Origin: Cyanoderma ruficeps
Taxonomy: Eukaryota; Chordata; Aves; Passeriformes; Timaliidae
Direction of reading: 5' to 3'
Length of the DNA: 64,000 nucleotides
Assembly (NCBI GenBank): GCA_008694505.1
Contig: VZDJ01000594.1
Span: forward strand, 13,568,014-13,632,013
A model generated the notes under the pieces. The model worked only from the letters and a program-made list of their open reading frames with translations, was not told the origin of the DNA and made no database searches. The number at the start of each line of letters is the position of its first letter. The first letter of the stretch is position 1. A program made the translations under genes and the position numbers. Shown here in pieces: positions 25,601 to 38,122 of this stretch.

Positions 25601-28600
25601 CCCTCCATCCTCTTCCAATCCATGCACAAGGACAGTGCACCTCCTAGATTTTCATGGGATTTCTTCAGAGGTGCTCAGGGAGGACCCCTCCCACCAGCCC
25701 CTGTGGCTGTACCCTTGCTTGAAGGGGTCCCAGTCCCATGCCCCTCAAGCCACACACCCTGGCTGGTTTTGTGGTCTCTCCAAAAACAGTGGTCTCTCGT
25801 CTTTCACTGCCCTGACCAGCACTCACACTGCAAGGCTAGAGCCTGTAAGGGCAGGCTGCTGGGTTGGAGGGCCCTGCCTGCCTGCCTGCCTTGGGGTGAG
25901 CCCTGTGAGTCACCCCCTGGGCTTGCTGACCCACAGCTGCTACCCCACGGCGCCCAACAGACTGGGCTGCCCAGCCTTCCCCAGCATGCCTTCTCCCCTG
26001 GAGCAGCACCACATGGGCAGAAATGAATCTCCCAGTGGGAGAGCCACTGCCTGGTGCCATCTCCCCGTGCCCTTGCTGCGGCAGCTGCTGACCTGCTGGG
26101 TTTTTCAATGGGACAATGTTTCTCTTGCAGTCTTTGAGATGACTACTGGCTCCAGCATTGGGCTACTTGTTTTCTCCCACAAAGGCAGCTGAATGTTCCC
26201 CAGTGCCATCCCTTGTCCCTGGTCACATCCACTCTTCCATGGTGACACCCAGGCTTGCTGGCCATGCCCTACATGTGCCCCCAACTTGAGAGTTTGTCTG
26301 GTTTTGCATCAGAACGTTGATTGCTTCAAACACCCATCATGCAGGAGGGTGCTGGGCACACCCTGACATCTGCTCAGGCTTTGCAGGGTCTTCCCACAAC
26401 ACATGGCACCCACATCTGGGCATGAACTAGCCAATCTCTCATGTTACCCCAGCTCCAGCCTCTGTCAGCACCTAGAAGGACACAATGACCACGACTGGGT
26501 GGACTTCTTTCTTCTTATCCCAGCCCTTCCAGGGTTTAGATATGGCTTTAGTACCACCACCTTTGCAGGTGCATGCTCCCTCTCTTCCCCCAGTACCTGC
26601 AGCACAAGTTTGGGCAGCTCCTGCTCACGACAGCCTGGCCTCAGCATGACCCTACAGGCAGCAGGTCCATGGGTTGATGCAATGCCATGCCAAAGCGTCC
26701 TTCCTTTAGGCAGCTTCCCAGCTGTTTGCATGCCACCCTTGCCAAGGAGGTGTAAGCAGGAGGGCAGGGAATGGGGTCCCCCTTCTCTTCCCAATCCATG
26801 GCATTTCCTGCTCTCTCAGTGCTCCGGGTGCTGCTCAGCAGCCAAACCCTGACTGTGCCCCGCAGGGCAGTGACTTGCTGCTTACTCACCACACCCTCAA
26901 GGGCCTCCTGCTCCGATTCCACACCCAGCTGCCCTGGTTAGTGGGTTAGTGGCAGCACCCATGCAACACCCCAGGTGAGAGCCTGAGTGCCCACCACATG
27001 CCTGCACGGGCTGTAGGAAAACTGGATGGTTGAAAATTCATCTGTGTCCCCCCCTTGCCTTGCTTGCACAGCTTGGAAAGAGATGGGCTCCCTTTGGGTT
27101 TGACTTGTAGGCTGTCACTCAGTGTGACATCACTGTGGGGCATGAGGTGACCTATGTCCCCAGGGATGGAGGTCAGCTCTCCAGGGCTGTCATCCTGCAA
27201 TTCTTTCCTCTCCAGGTGGGTGCAGAATTACCTGTGGGCTCAGAGTGATGGCCTGGGTGCCCTGGTACTGTGCATTGCCCTGCTGAAGGCTCCCAGAGGC
27301 TGGGAGAGAGACCTGCATGCGAGGCAATACACAGCCCTAGTACCCTAGAGCAGAGTCCCCTTGTCACACAGGGGTGCCCAGGCAGCAGTACTCAATGGGT
27401 GCAGGCCTGTCAGATCCCACATGGAGTTGGCATGGCCCCACCACTGCTCTCCCACAGGTGCGACTTCTGAAAGGTGACTATCCTCTCTCTCACTGCCTAG
27501 TTCTACCAATCTCACTTCCTTGGCTTCCTGCAAACCAGGACCCCACTGGGTCCCTTCCACAATGGTCTGCTGTCATCCCTATGCCCAAGGAGAAGATGGT
27601 GACTTGGCCCAGGCTCCTTGGTCCGTGATTTTGGCTGGGAATGAGATTGGGACATACTGGAAGCTCCATGACCATGAGCTGAGCTGGAAAAAAATGCTGA
27701 TTATGGCTCTGAGGAACCCCTGGCTCTGTTGCAGCAGGCACAGCATCCAGAGCACAGGGGTTGCATCAGAAGCCTCAGTGACTCCTGTTTGACGTGTGTG
27801 ACTGGGACTGTGCTCAGGCTGCGGCTGTGACAGCCTAAGGGGTGACAGCACCAGGTGGGCAGTGGCTTGTAGCCCCTTTTCTGTGCCTCAGTCTCCCCTT
27901 TCAGCAGTGGGGGTTGTTTCCCTCACACAGGGGTGCTGGGAGGTTGGAAAGTGAGGCTTATCATCCCACTGGCTTTTGGGGCAAGACAGAGCCCCCAGCA
28001 GCAGTTCTGGCATCCAGCAAAGGGCACCAGGGGCAGGCAGGAGGGATGCTGCTGTGCTGCCGAGCCTGGCTGGGGGCTCCCAGGCAGGAGGCAGCAGGGG
28101 GCCGGGGTGCCCCCAGGCAAGTTGCGGGGAGCCGGGCTGGCGACCCTGTTCCTTCACCAGGGCAGGGGGAGGAGTGCCCGGCAGCAGAGGTGGGGCACCT
28201 TAATTGTAGATGCGGGAGGCCTTGGAGTGGGACAAGCTCAGGCAGATCTGGGCCCTGCGCCGGAGCCCTTGCCAAAGTGGTAGCAGTTTGGCAGCATTTT
28301 TCTTGCCCTTGTCTCCCTCCATTCTCCCCCCACCCCCCCGAACCCTTCAAAGCAAAACAGCTCTTGGGCTCCCGGCAGCCTCCCTGTGCCAGAAAGTGGA
28401 GCCCAGCGGAAATTAATATTGCGCTGGACTTAGGCAGCCCACCCCACGCCTCGTCAGCATGGACAGAAAGCTCCTGTGCTCTCCCGCCAGCTCTGCTGCC
28501 GCCCGGACCATGGGTGGGGACCCCCGCGGTGCCGGTGAGCCGCCCATCACCCCCCGGACCCGCGGGGCTGAGCTCTTCTTCCCGGCCTGATCCAGCGGGC

Positions 28601-31600
28601 TGGGGTGAGCCACAGTTCAGTATTTGATCTGACGGCCCCGGGGGGCTGGCGCATCGTTTTTATATGAGTACAAAGAGTCGTCTCTTAATGAAAGTCCCAT
28701 CCCGGCTCCCCCTCTTCCCCATTCCACCGGCGGAGGCAGCCAAACCTCCGCCATCCTGCTGTAGATGTTGGGAGCCTGTGGTCACAAAGGACAGCAAGCT
28801 TGGGGACCAGCATGGAGGCTTGGAACCCTGTGTGGTCGTCATGGGATGGGACTGGACAGATTTCCTGGTCACTTTCCATGTGGGCCTCAGTTTCCCTATC
28901 TATGTAGGACCTGTGCCAGGCAAGCTCCACGATGCTTCCCTAGCTGCCCCATCCCTTTGCAGAGGTCCACGTGAATCTTGCAGCAAATGGAAACTGAGCT
29001 GCTGGGAGCAAAGGGGGGGGGGGTTCTCCCCAGCAGGAGTGTGGGCTTGCCTCAGTTTCCCTACTGGAAGTTCCCTTTCCAGGCTATGCCTCTCTGTTGA
29101 GCTGTTTAACCTTTAAACGTCCAGCCAAAGCATGGTTCCTTTTCCAGGCTGTGTGAGAGGGAACGTCCTCTCCAAGCCCAGCTGGGGTCTGGTGGGCAGG
29201 AGATCCAGGCAGCTGGGGAGCCTGACATGAGGCAGGGGAATCAGGGCAGGGGTTTGAGCTTCAAACAAGGGGCTTGGAGGGGGTTTCCACTAGGGACAGG
29301 ATTACAAGCAGAATACTGCAGCCCGATGTCCCAAACACAGCCCCCCCAGCTGCACAAGAGCGAGAAGGAAACCCAGAACACAGTTAAACACTGAGATTCA
29401 GTTTGTGATTTTTGAGCCCCTGGGGCTTGGCCAGACTATAAAGCTCTGGGTTTGGAAGCTGTGCAGCTGATGCTCTCCAGTGAGTGGGGCTGAAGGCAGC
29501 ACAGGCCGCCCAAGCACTGCTCCCCAGGGAATCCCAGGGAATCTTACCTCCCAACCATCAGGTATCTCCTGGTCCTGGGGTATAACCTGGGTCCAGCCCT
29601 AAGGTTCTGTGGGCATCCATGGCCACGAAAATCATGTTGTTGAGCAGGATGAGTTCTGAGCCCAAGGAGCAGCGCTGGAGGCAAGGGTGGGCTGAGTTTA
29701 GGGTGTGCTAAATTGGTGTGGCCCACGGCTCTGGAGTTGCCCGTGGCAGAGCTGGAGAAGTGCCCGTGCCAGCACGAGGCAGGGTGCTGGCAGGCTGTGC
29801 AGCTGCAGGAGCTGTGCCGTGGAGGGCACTCCAGGCAAAATGTGTGGGGAAAGTACAGGAGTTTCTGTAGCCGATGGCACAGCAGGGAGCACAGCGATGT
29901 GCTCAGACTTTGCCTTCAGGGCCAGGGAGCCAGGCACCTCACTCCAGCTGTGCTGGCGAGGAGGAGCTGCCTCTGACGTGGGCCCAGCCAAGACTTGCCC
30001 TCCCTCACTGGCATTGGCAAAGCTGGCGATGCCACCTGCACCCCTCCCTTGCACTCCCGCACCCGCCTGCAGCTCCATTCCCTGGAGTCAGTGCCTGGAT
30101 TTGGGGAGGTGAGTACAGGATCCTGGCCAGCAGCCGAGGGGCTTTATCAGAAGCAAGGTCACTCATCTAGTCTCCCACGGGGTAAAGCAGCAAGTCCTCG
30201 TGGAGAGGGGGGTACACAGCAAGAATGCTGGCTGGGCTCCTTGTTGTGTCCACAGCTCTGGGAGGCGTGGCTGAATCGGGCATCAGTCACATGCCAGTGC
30301 CTGGGCTGGGATAGGTGAGTGCCAGCCCCAAAGAACAGCTGCTGAGTAGCACAATATCTATGCTATCTCCCACTGGGGACAACACCACCACCCCTATGGA
30401 TGTCCCCAAGGATGTAGAGTGGTATGTGCTAGCATCATCCTACAGCCTGTCCCATGATTGGAGGTCCCCCCAATTCCCTGAATGGATGGACAGGGCAAGG
30501 TATTGCCTGGGTGACCCACCCCTACTTATTGTCCTGCACCCACTGTATACATCTCTCTGTCCCCTTGTCACCCAGGCTCAGCATGGAGCTGGCATTGCCC
30601 TGCAGTCTTGCTCTGTCCCTGGGAGCAGGTCTGGTCGTGTCCCATCCACCATCCACAGCCTGGTCTCTCTTGGGCTTGGGTGCTGGTTTTGCTCTGCTCG
30701 CTGTCCCCTCCTGCAGGGCAGTGGGGAGCCCCCTGGTCATGGACCCCAACAGCATCTGCCGCAAGACGAAGCGTCTGGCAGGGAAGCAGGCAGAGCTGTG
30801 CCAGCTGGAGCCAGAGATTGTGCAGGAGGTGGCCAAGGGCACCAAGCTGGGCGTCCGGGAGTGCCAGTACCAATTCCGCTTCCGCCGCTGGAACTGCACC
30901 AGCCACAGCAAGTACTTCGGCAAGATCCTGCAGCAGGGTAAGGCCAGCGCTTCTTCAGCTTCCCGTTTCCCAGACAGACCCCAGCCTGGTCACACACCTC
31001 CCGGGATTCCTGGAGCAGAGCCTTGGCGTGCAAAGCTGTATGTGTGAGTGTGTGCATGTAGGGGGTTGCTCAGTGCTCCCCGGTGCAGTCACGCTGAGGT
31101 TTTACTGCCGGGACATGTCTCCCGGTGTTGTAATGAAGCAATTACCAATGCTCCCAGACAGTGCGGGGCTTCATGAAGCCCAAGAATGCACCCTCGTCTG
31201 GCAGTGATTTACTGCTCCCCCGGGACCCCAGGGTGTGCTGCGGGAAGGGGCCCTGGTGGGAGGCAGTGCGCAGCCGTTGGGAGCTGCCTCTCACCCCGTG
31301 GGTGCCCTTCACATCCCTCCTCCTGGCCTTGCAGGGAGCAAAGGAGTGTTTGTCTCCTGTCCCTGTCCCTGCGTTGGCACCCTGTTGTCATCCTGAGGAA
31401 CAGGGCTGGGTGACAGGAAAGTATGTGCAGGTCTCAGACAGTGGATACAATGGTCCAGCTGCATCAAAATCAGAGCAGGAGCAGAGCACGAGGGCACACA
31501 TGAGTGTGTAAGGGATGGGAAAGCCCTGCATGCTCCTCAGGGAGAGAGGCTGGGAGTGGATGGTGCTCCAAGCAAGGGGAGATGCTTGAAGCACCTTGGG

Positions 31601-34600
31601 TTGGTAAGATCACTTAGTGGGAGGTGAGTTTAGTCCTGCCCTTCTTCCCATGTTTGTCCCTGTGCAATGGCAGATGAAGATGCTGGAGCAAGCCATCACA
31701 TCTGATGGTGCATGGCCAGCCTGAGGGGAAGTGGGTATGTCCATGGGCCATGCAGGGGCATCAAAGGTGCAATCCCTGGGGATATTGGAAAGGGTGGGGT
31801 GCCCTGGACACCCAGTTGACTGCAGGTACTAATAGGGGTCAGAGCTGAAACCCCAGGGGAGGCACTGGCCCTTGGGAGGGGGATAGGCTCATTTAAAAAG
31901 CGGATTTGCAGATGTGGGTTTCCCCCAACACAGGGAGGTGTATTCAGTCAAGAGGCAGAGGGTGAGGGCACACGGGGAACTCTCCTGCCTCTGGAGTCAC
32001 CTATTTTCACCATAACCTGGGAATGAAGCAGGTGGGATCCGTGCCAGGCACAGGAAGTGGGGTGGTGCCAGAATGCAGGGCCAGACCAGGCGGTGAGCGA
32101 AAGGTACTGGCAGATGAGCTGCTGGGCACCCAGGGAGAGCTTGTGTTGGAGGGGGCACAGGCACATCAAGCATGGGAATGCTGAAGGAGCCACTGCTCTG
32201 TCCATCCTCGCTGCTGGGGTGGTAGAGATAAGCAATGCCGTAGGGTCAGTGTTGAATTTGTGAGTACCCGGCACTCTGAGGACATGGGGCATCCCAGCTG
32301 GAAGTGTGGAGGTCCCCAGGGCAACAAGATGGGTGTCAGAAGCCCTCAGAGGTGCCAGCAGGCACCAGCCTCCCTACAAGCCTGCAGGGACTGCACAGAG
32401 TATCTCAGTGTTTTTGGGGGTCCCAGCTCCATCAGATGAGTACCTCCCATCCAATATCCTTTTTACCCAAGGATGCTGCAAACTTCCCATTCCTGGCCAT
32501 GGCCTCCCTGGCACAGTCACCGCTGTCCCCTCTTCCCTTGCTGCCACCTGTGCCAGGTGTGCATGCCAGAGCAGGCTGGCTTGGGGGCAGCCACATGTCT
32601 GGAAGAACTGCCAGAGGAGCAGCATCCCCCCAGGGCCTGGCTGGCAGGGTGGCATGGGGACCTCTGCTGGCTTTGGGCTGTTTGCTGCGGGTTCTGCCAA
32701 GCGCAGGTGGGAGCGGGCGGGTGGTCGGGTGCCTTAGGGAGGCAGGAGGGCCTGGGGAGGGGGTGGTATCTCCTCGGTGGCACTGCCAGAAAGGCACCGG
32801 TGTGCCCAGTTCCTGCGAACACCAGATGGATGCAGGTGCTGCGTGGGCTTTTGGAGGAGCTGCTCATGGAACTGGTGCCCTGGTATCCCTCTTACTGCAG
32901 CCTCTCCAAGCCAGAATACTGAAGATGGAGGGATGGGACACCCCCCAAAACCCACCTTCCCCTCCCTCCCCAGGAATCCCCTGCAGGCCACTACCCTGGG
33001 CCAGCCCTGCCCTGGCATTTGGGTGGGCAGGAGTTGGGCTGGCACGAAGCAGGGGGAGCGCAGGAGCCCCCCGAGCGGGGCGCCGCACCCCTGCTGCCAG
33101 AATCCCCCGCTGGCTGCGGCTGCGAGCGGCAGGTCCGGGCAGGGGAAAGATGCTTGGAATTCGTGTCCCGGAGCAGAGAGAGACAGGAGCAAATACTACT
33201 AATAAATAATCCTGCAGGGTGGAGGCTGTGCCGGTGGAGAGAGGGGGGCAGGCAGCTCCCCATGGCAAAGAGGGTAGTGGGGGGAGAGCAGACAGCACAG
33301 CTTCATCACTGCCACCCTGCAGAGGGTGAGTGACACCCTCGGTATCCCTCACAGTGTTTGTTTCCAGGAGCCCGTTTGGGATTTTTACTGCTTGGAGGGA
33401 TATTGCAGGGTAATGTGAGGAGGCTGTGGGTACCACCTGGTCACCTGGGACCACACTCTGCTCTCTGAGCTTCCCTCTTTCCTATGGGGCAGCACCCAGA
33501 CTTGCAAGAGGAGTTGGGAGATTTGTTGCCTCTCCACAGCTGAGTGGAGGAACACTGGCAGGGCCTGACCATCCCCCAGAGTCTTCAAATGTGCTTGCAA
33601 GAGGCAGCTCCTGCTCCAGGCAGCCTGTTTCAGGGTGGGTGCATCACCCAGGGGAACAGCACCGAACCCATATGAAGAGGGAGAAGGGGGGTTTGAGCCC
33701 CTGGGATGTCGGCCAGGGGGTGATGCTTTGCTTGCTGGAGCTGACCCCACATCCCAGCCGTGTGCCTTCTCCTGCAGATATCCGTGAAACAGCCTTCGTG
33801 TATGCCATCACGGCGGCTGGAGTGAGCCACGCCATCACGCAAGCCTGCAGCATGGGCGAGCTGCTGCAGTGTGGCTGTGAGCTGACACGGAGCCGGGCCC
33901 CCCCCTCGCCCACAGCGGGGCCAGGCACAGAGGGCACTGCCTGGGAGTGGGGGGGCTGTGGGGATGATGTGCAATTTGGCTATGAGAAATCCCAGCAGTT
34001 CATGGATGCCAAGAACAAGAAAGGCAAAAATGACATTCGAGCTCTCATCGACCTGCACAACAACGAAGCCGGGCGTTTGGTAAGGCCCCTGCACTCCCTG
34101 TTCCCTGCAGCCCTTGTGCCCCTGCCCAGCCCTCCACCTTCAGTGTCCCCAAACCATGTACCTGCACCAGCTTTGGCTGATATGACCCAATATCTTTTGG
34201 GTATCCTTTTGCAGGTGCTTTGGAACCCCCCCGGGCCACTCTCCGCCCCCAATCCCTCCCCTGGGCCAGGGCAGCACCAAGAGGCAGGGTTTTGGCTGGG
34301 GGTGCTGGACAGCAAGAGAGGGAACGGAGGGCTGAGCGTGGCTGTCTCCTCCTCAGGCGGTGCGCAGCTACATGAGGACAGAGTGCAAATGCCACGGGCT
34401 GTCGGGCTCCTGCACCCTGCGGACCTGCTGGAGGAAGATGCCCCATTTCCGCGAGGTGGGGGATCGCCTGCTCGAGCGCTTCAATGGGGCTTTCAAGGTG
34501 ATGGGAGGCAACGACGGGAAAACCCTCATCCCCGTGGGTGACAACATCAAGCCTCCTGATAAACAGGACCTCATCTACTCGGCAGACTCACCTGATTTCT

Positions 34601-34818
34601 GCTCAGCTAACCGTAAGACAGGCTCGCTGGGTACCAGGGGCCGTGTCTGCAACAGCACAGCCATGGACACGAGTGGGTGTGACCTGCTGTGCTGCGGGAG
34701 AGGGCACCGGGACGAGACGGTGGTGTTGGAGGAGAACTGCCTTTGCCGCTTCCACTGGTGCTGTGTGGTGCAGTGCCGCAAGTGCTCCGTCCGCCAGGAG
34801 CTCAGCCTCTGCATCTGA
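22567..34818 (+). CDS. WNT6: Wnt family member 6, secreted signalling ligand
   Basis: This is a secreted, lipid-modified ligand of Frizzled/LRP receptors. Exons: 22567-22643 (ATG, signal peptide), 30717-30937, 33778-34079, 34357-34818 (TGA 34816-34818). All have GT-AG borders and sum to 353 residues (human 365). The start MLPFSRTQLGLFFILLCPAN is a good signal peptide. The mature protein opens with GLWWAVGSPLVMDP, almost identical to human WNT6. Wnt hallmarks include FRFRRWNC, the Porcupine acylation motif CKCHGLSGSC (likely Ser216), and the Cys-rich C-terminal domain with CDLLCCGRGH and CLCRFHWCCVVQC. The variable loop in exon 3 is shorter than in human. Intron 1 is 8073 bases and contains enhancer-like blocks at 23000 and 28400; intron 2 (30938-33777) and intron 3 (34080-34356) hold nothing I can name. 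WNT10A follows 11 kb downstream on the same strand. No break is seen. Confidence 0.96.
23000..23470. promoter_or_regulatory. WNT6: Candidate conserved enhancer in WNT6 intron 1
   Basis: This block is AT-rich and non-repetitive, lying just downstream of the CpG island. It contains AAATTTAATTAAAAGCC, CTATTTAAATCTATTAAG, CATTCATTATCTTAGG (TAAT-core, GATA-like) and CCTAAAATAAAGC. Base composition and motif content are those of vertebrate developmental enhancers. The function is inference. Confidence 0.35.
28400..28770. promoter_or_regulatory. WNT6: CpG/AT mosaic element in WNT6 intron 1: enhancer or alternative promoter
   Basis: A CpG cluster (CCGCCCGG, CCCCGCGGTGCCGG, CCGGCGGAGG) is flanked by AT-rich words AAATTAATATTGCGC and TTTTTATATGAGTAC, the latter TATA-like. 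No coding exon follows, and the WNT6 second exon starts 2 kb further on. It could be an internal promoter or an enhancer. Confidence 0.3.
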
Positions 34819-35025
34819 CAGCCTGGGGTCAGGCGAGGACAATTTGGGAGGCCACCTCCAGGCTCATAGGGCCCCCCTGGGACAGAGACAGGTGGAGCTA
34901 GTGGCAGGGTCAGCGTGGGTGAGCTCAGCTCTTCGCTCTGGGGAGTCCTGCCTTCCCCAGAGGGCAGCATGGGGCTGGCCCGACATCCCCGTGCCCCTCT
35001 GCTCTGTGGGCACAGAGCTTCCACT

Positions 35026-35031
35026 AATAAA
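35026..35031 (+). terminator. WNT6: WNT6 polyadenylation signal AATAAA
   Basis: A canonical hexamer lies 208 bases after the WNT6 stop codon, which predicts a short 3' UTR ending near 35050. Confidence 0.7.
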
Positions 35032-35059
35032 GCTATTTAAAGCCCGCATACCACAGCGC

Positions 35060-37700
35060 TTCCTGGGGAGGGCTGAGAAGCACTGACCACCGTACTGGAA
35101 TGGAAGTAGCCGGAGAGCTGTCTTGCCGCAGCTGTGAGCCCCTGTCAGTCACCTCCTGCCAGCCGCTGGCCCTGCTGGGACCTGTGGCAAAGTCTAGTTA
35201 ATATTTTATCTACTCTCTGATTTTCTCTGTGGTTGTTGAGTCTGGAGATGTGTGGGGATGATGGCGAGCACTCTCCTGCCCTGCTCTGCTGCTTCCATTG
35301 TATGAGTGCTCTCCTCCCATCACCCACAGCTGTCATTGCTTGGGGTGCCAGTTTGTGTCCCGCCACCATCTGATCTGGGATGTTTGCAGTCCATGGTGCC
35401 TCCACTCATGCCTCATGCAGGAGGTACATCTAGCTGCCCTGACACTGTGGTGTTGTGCTCTGACCTTCTTGAAGGGACCCTGTATTCTTTTCACTCCAGC
35501 CACGGTCACTGCAGTCCCCACTGCAGAGCCTGGCACACAGAAGCCCTGGACAGCGCTGACACTGTTGGCTTGGTGGTATGCAAGGCATTCCCTTGGCGTG
35601 CCATGGGCCACGTGCAACCCCACCTGGATGGCAGGGTGCCAGGCATGCATGTCTTTATAACCTGATCAGCCTGTGCCCCTCATGGACAAACACAGGGTGA
35701 GGAGCAGCCTGCTTGGCTGCCCAGCAAGGCAAGCTGCCAAGCCTCTGTTCCAGGGGCTCCAGGAGTCTCTGAGGGGGTCTGTCCCATGCTGCAAGGAGCC
35801 CACAGGAACTGGTTTCTCCAGGGTTATCCAGCTTAGGGGTTTAAGTAACTGCAGAGTGCTCTGTGTGTGCAGTGCCTGCTCAGCTGGCAATGCCCTCTGG
35901 TCTGAGGATCCCCAGAGGGATGTCAGCAGCGTGAGAGCCTGGGCAGAGAGGTCCACGCTCCTGTGCCCACCCTCCACATTGCAGCAGTGCTGGACACTGG
36001 GGGCTTTCCTGTCCACCCCTCTTCAGGAGAGTTCTAAGCTGAGTTAGCCGAGGTGGGCAATGCCTCATGTACTGGGCACTGCCAGACAGGGTAAAAGCAG
36101 AGCTCACAGTGCTGGGCAGATTGCAAGGCAAGGGAGACTGCATGGGGTGCTGGAGATGCCCACCAGCGGGTCCTTCCTCGTTTGCCCCAGGCAGCCAGTA
36201 GGGAAGGGCAGGAGAAGTAAGGTGCTGGTGAACCATTAACTTGGCCCAGCAGTCACTGGGGAGGGAATCTCTAAATTTGTCAGCTGCAACTTTGCAGCTG
36301 GAAATTCCCTTCTGGCTTGGCCACAGTAGTGCTGGGAGAAGGGAGGCACACAGGGAACTCCTGTCCCCACGCCCGCCCATTGGAACACGTGGGTGGGTGT
36401 GAGCAGGGTAGGGTGGGTGACTGGTACCTGTGCATGCAAGCAGCTTGGTGTGTGTGCATGCACAGGCAGCATGTTTATGCTTGTTCATGACCATATGTGT
36501 GTGTGTGAGTTTGTATATACACCCATCCCCGTGTGTATGAGTCCCTCGTGGGCGTGTAAATAAGTTGGCCTGTGTATTTTCCTGAGTCTTTGTGAATACA
36601 CAGCGAATCGCCAGTGTGTGTGTGTCAGTGACACTGTCCCCACGTGTGCCTGTGTGAGAGCATGTTTGCATGTCATATTGTGTTTCCTCAGGTGTGTCTG
36701 GGACAGGAAGGATGTGTGGGTGCAAAACGGTCCTCCAGAAAGGGAGCTGGAGAGTTGCAGGAGCTCTCTGCTGGAAGATGTGGAGCTGTTCAGTAGGCTC
36801 TGCAGGTCCCTCTGAATCAGATGCACTTGAGCACACCTCAAGGCCTGGACTGCCTGTCAGGAGAGGTCAGTTCAGGCAGGTCCCGTGAAACTTTAGGTCA
36901 CTCTTGTTGTCTTCTGGAACCATAGCTGAGACCACCTATAGAGGGATTCTGAAACCCTCTGTGAGATGTTCAGAGTCTGAGCTCCAACCTTCGGCAAGTT
37001 CCTTCTCTGGATTCTGTCTCAACTTCCCCACAATGGGCTGCTTTCATGCTCTGGGCTGCATGGACATGGCTCTGGAGATGTGGCCGTGCATAAACCCCTG
37101 GGAAGACATTTAGTACTTTTGAGTAAGGTATCTGATCTGTGTCCTCTCTGCCATTGCCCCAAATCACAGCTCCTGAAGGATGGAGATCACAGAAGCCAAA
37201 AATTTGGAGAGGAAGCACATGGTGTGTGCTTGTGGGGTAACTCCTCTGCACATCCATGAGTTACCTCTGCACTGTGTCTGTGAGCCTCTCACGGGTGTGC
37301 AAACCAGCTGGGCTGTGAGTCTTTTTCTCTGTCCAGCTGGGGAAAAGGGACAGCTCGTGTGGAGGCTGACAGCTCCTTACCACAGCTCCCTACTGCTCCT
37401 GATCTGGCAAAGCCAAATCCATCCCTTTGATAGCCAGGAGAAGCCCTGACACAGGCAAATGCTGCCCGTAGCTTGTCAGGGTCTGGACTGGCCCAGTGGT
37501 CTGGAGAAGGCTGAGCAGCCAGCAGAGCCCCCTAGAAATCCCCCAGTTCTCCAGACCTCAAGAGCTCCCCATCCAATAGGACTCAGCCCAGATTCCTAAC
37601 ACACCCCAGCAGTCCCTAAGGACAGTTACTCCCCAGGTCCCCTGAAGTGCTCCAGGAGTCCCCCAGATTTCTAGAAGTCCTGCATCCATCCAGGCCCCCC
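35060..37700. other. WNT6-WNT10A intergenic, left part
   Basis: No exon or RNA gene is recognisable. A loosely (TG)n-rich stretch spans about 36440-36680 with GTGTGTGTGTGAG-type runs. A GCAGCTGCAACTTTGCAGC-like region near 36280 is the only other textural feature. Confidence 0.4.
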
Positions 37701-37739
37701 AGGAGCCTGCTGGACCCCTCAAGACTCAGCAGGTCCCGG

Positions 37740-37850
37740 TCTGGGGGGGCGCAGCATCCCCGCCGTCGCCATGGCAACCCGGGATGCGGGGCGCAGCGGG
37801 CGGCGCGGTGGCAGGAGGCCGCCAGGGGGAGTTGCGGCACAGCACGGGGA
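37740..37850. promoter_or_regulatory. CpG cluster with perfect RFX X-box and CTCF-like site
   Basis: GTCGCCATGGCAAC at 37765-37778 fits the RFX X-box consensus GTNRCC-N2-RGYAAC in both half sites. Forty-one bases further, CCGCCAGGGGGAG (37819-37831) closely resembles the CTCF core. The cluster is rich in CpG and stands alone between WNT6 and WNT10A, which suits an insulator or a shared regulatory element. Binding is inferred from motif match only. Confidence 0.5.
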
Positions 37851-37854
37851 ACAT

Positions 37855-37910
37855 GGAATGGGAATGGGAATGGGAATGGGAATGGGAATGGGAATGGGAA
37901 TGGGAATGGG
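37855..37910. repeat. (GGAATG)n hexanucleotide microsatellite
   Basis: About nine consecutive GGAATG units, essentially perfect, lie right after the CpG/X-box cluster. Confidence 0.93.
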
Positions 37911-38033
37911 ATGGAGGGATGCATGTGGAACATAGGAGTGGGAATGGGGTGGGATGGAGGGATGCATGGGGAATATGGGAGTGGGAATGGAGTGGGATGG
38001 GCTGGAGGACTGCATGCGGAAAATGGGAGGGGG
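37908..38033. repeat. 43-bp minisatellite, about 2.9 copies
   Basis: Two 43-base units (37908-37950 and 37951-37993) beginning GGGATGGAGGGATGCATG differ at few positions. A third, more diverged partial copy runs to about 38033. The unit probably grew out of the neighbouring GGAATG microsatellite. Confidence 0.85.
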
Positions 38034-38036
38034 CAC

Positions 38037-38122
38037 AGGGTTTAGTGGTGAACATGGCAGTGTGATGTTTACAGTTGGACTCGATGATCTTAGAGATCTT
38101 TTCCAACCTAAATGATCCTATG
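38037..38122 (+). mobile_element. CR1 LINE extreme 3' end
   Basis: The words GGGTTTAGTGGTGAACATGG, AGTTGGACTCGATGATCTTA and TTTTCCAACCTAAATGATCC match the conserved CR1 3' terminus in order. It is a severely 5'-truncated copy of about 85 bases on the + strand. Confidence 0.85.

Noticed and set aside
33480..33660. Possible extra CR1 fragment in WNT6 intron 2
   Set aside because: A few words resemble CR1 (for example GCTGAGTGGAGG), but the expected order of CR1 landmarks is absent.
34538..35086. 182-codon frame overlapping the WNT6 last exon
   Set aside because: It is an out-of-frame shadow of the well-supported WNT6 exon 4 and runs into the 3' UTR.
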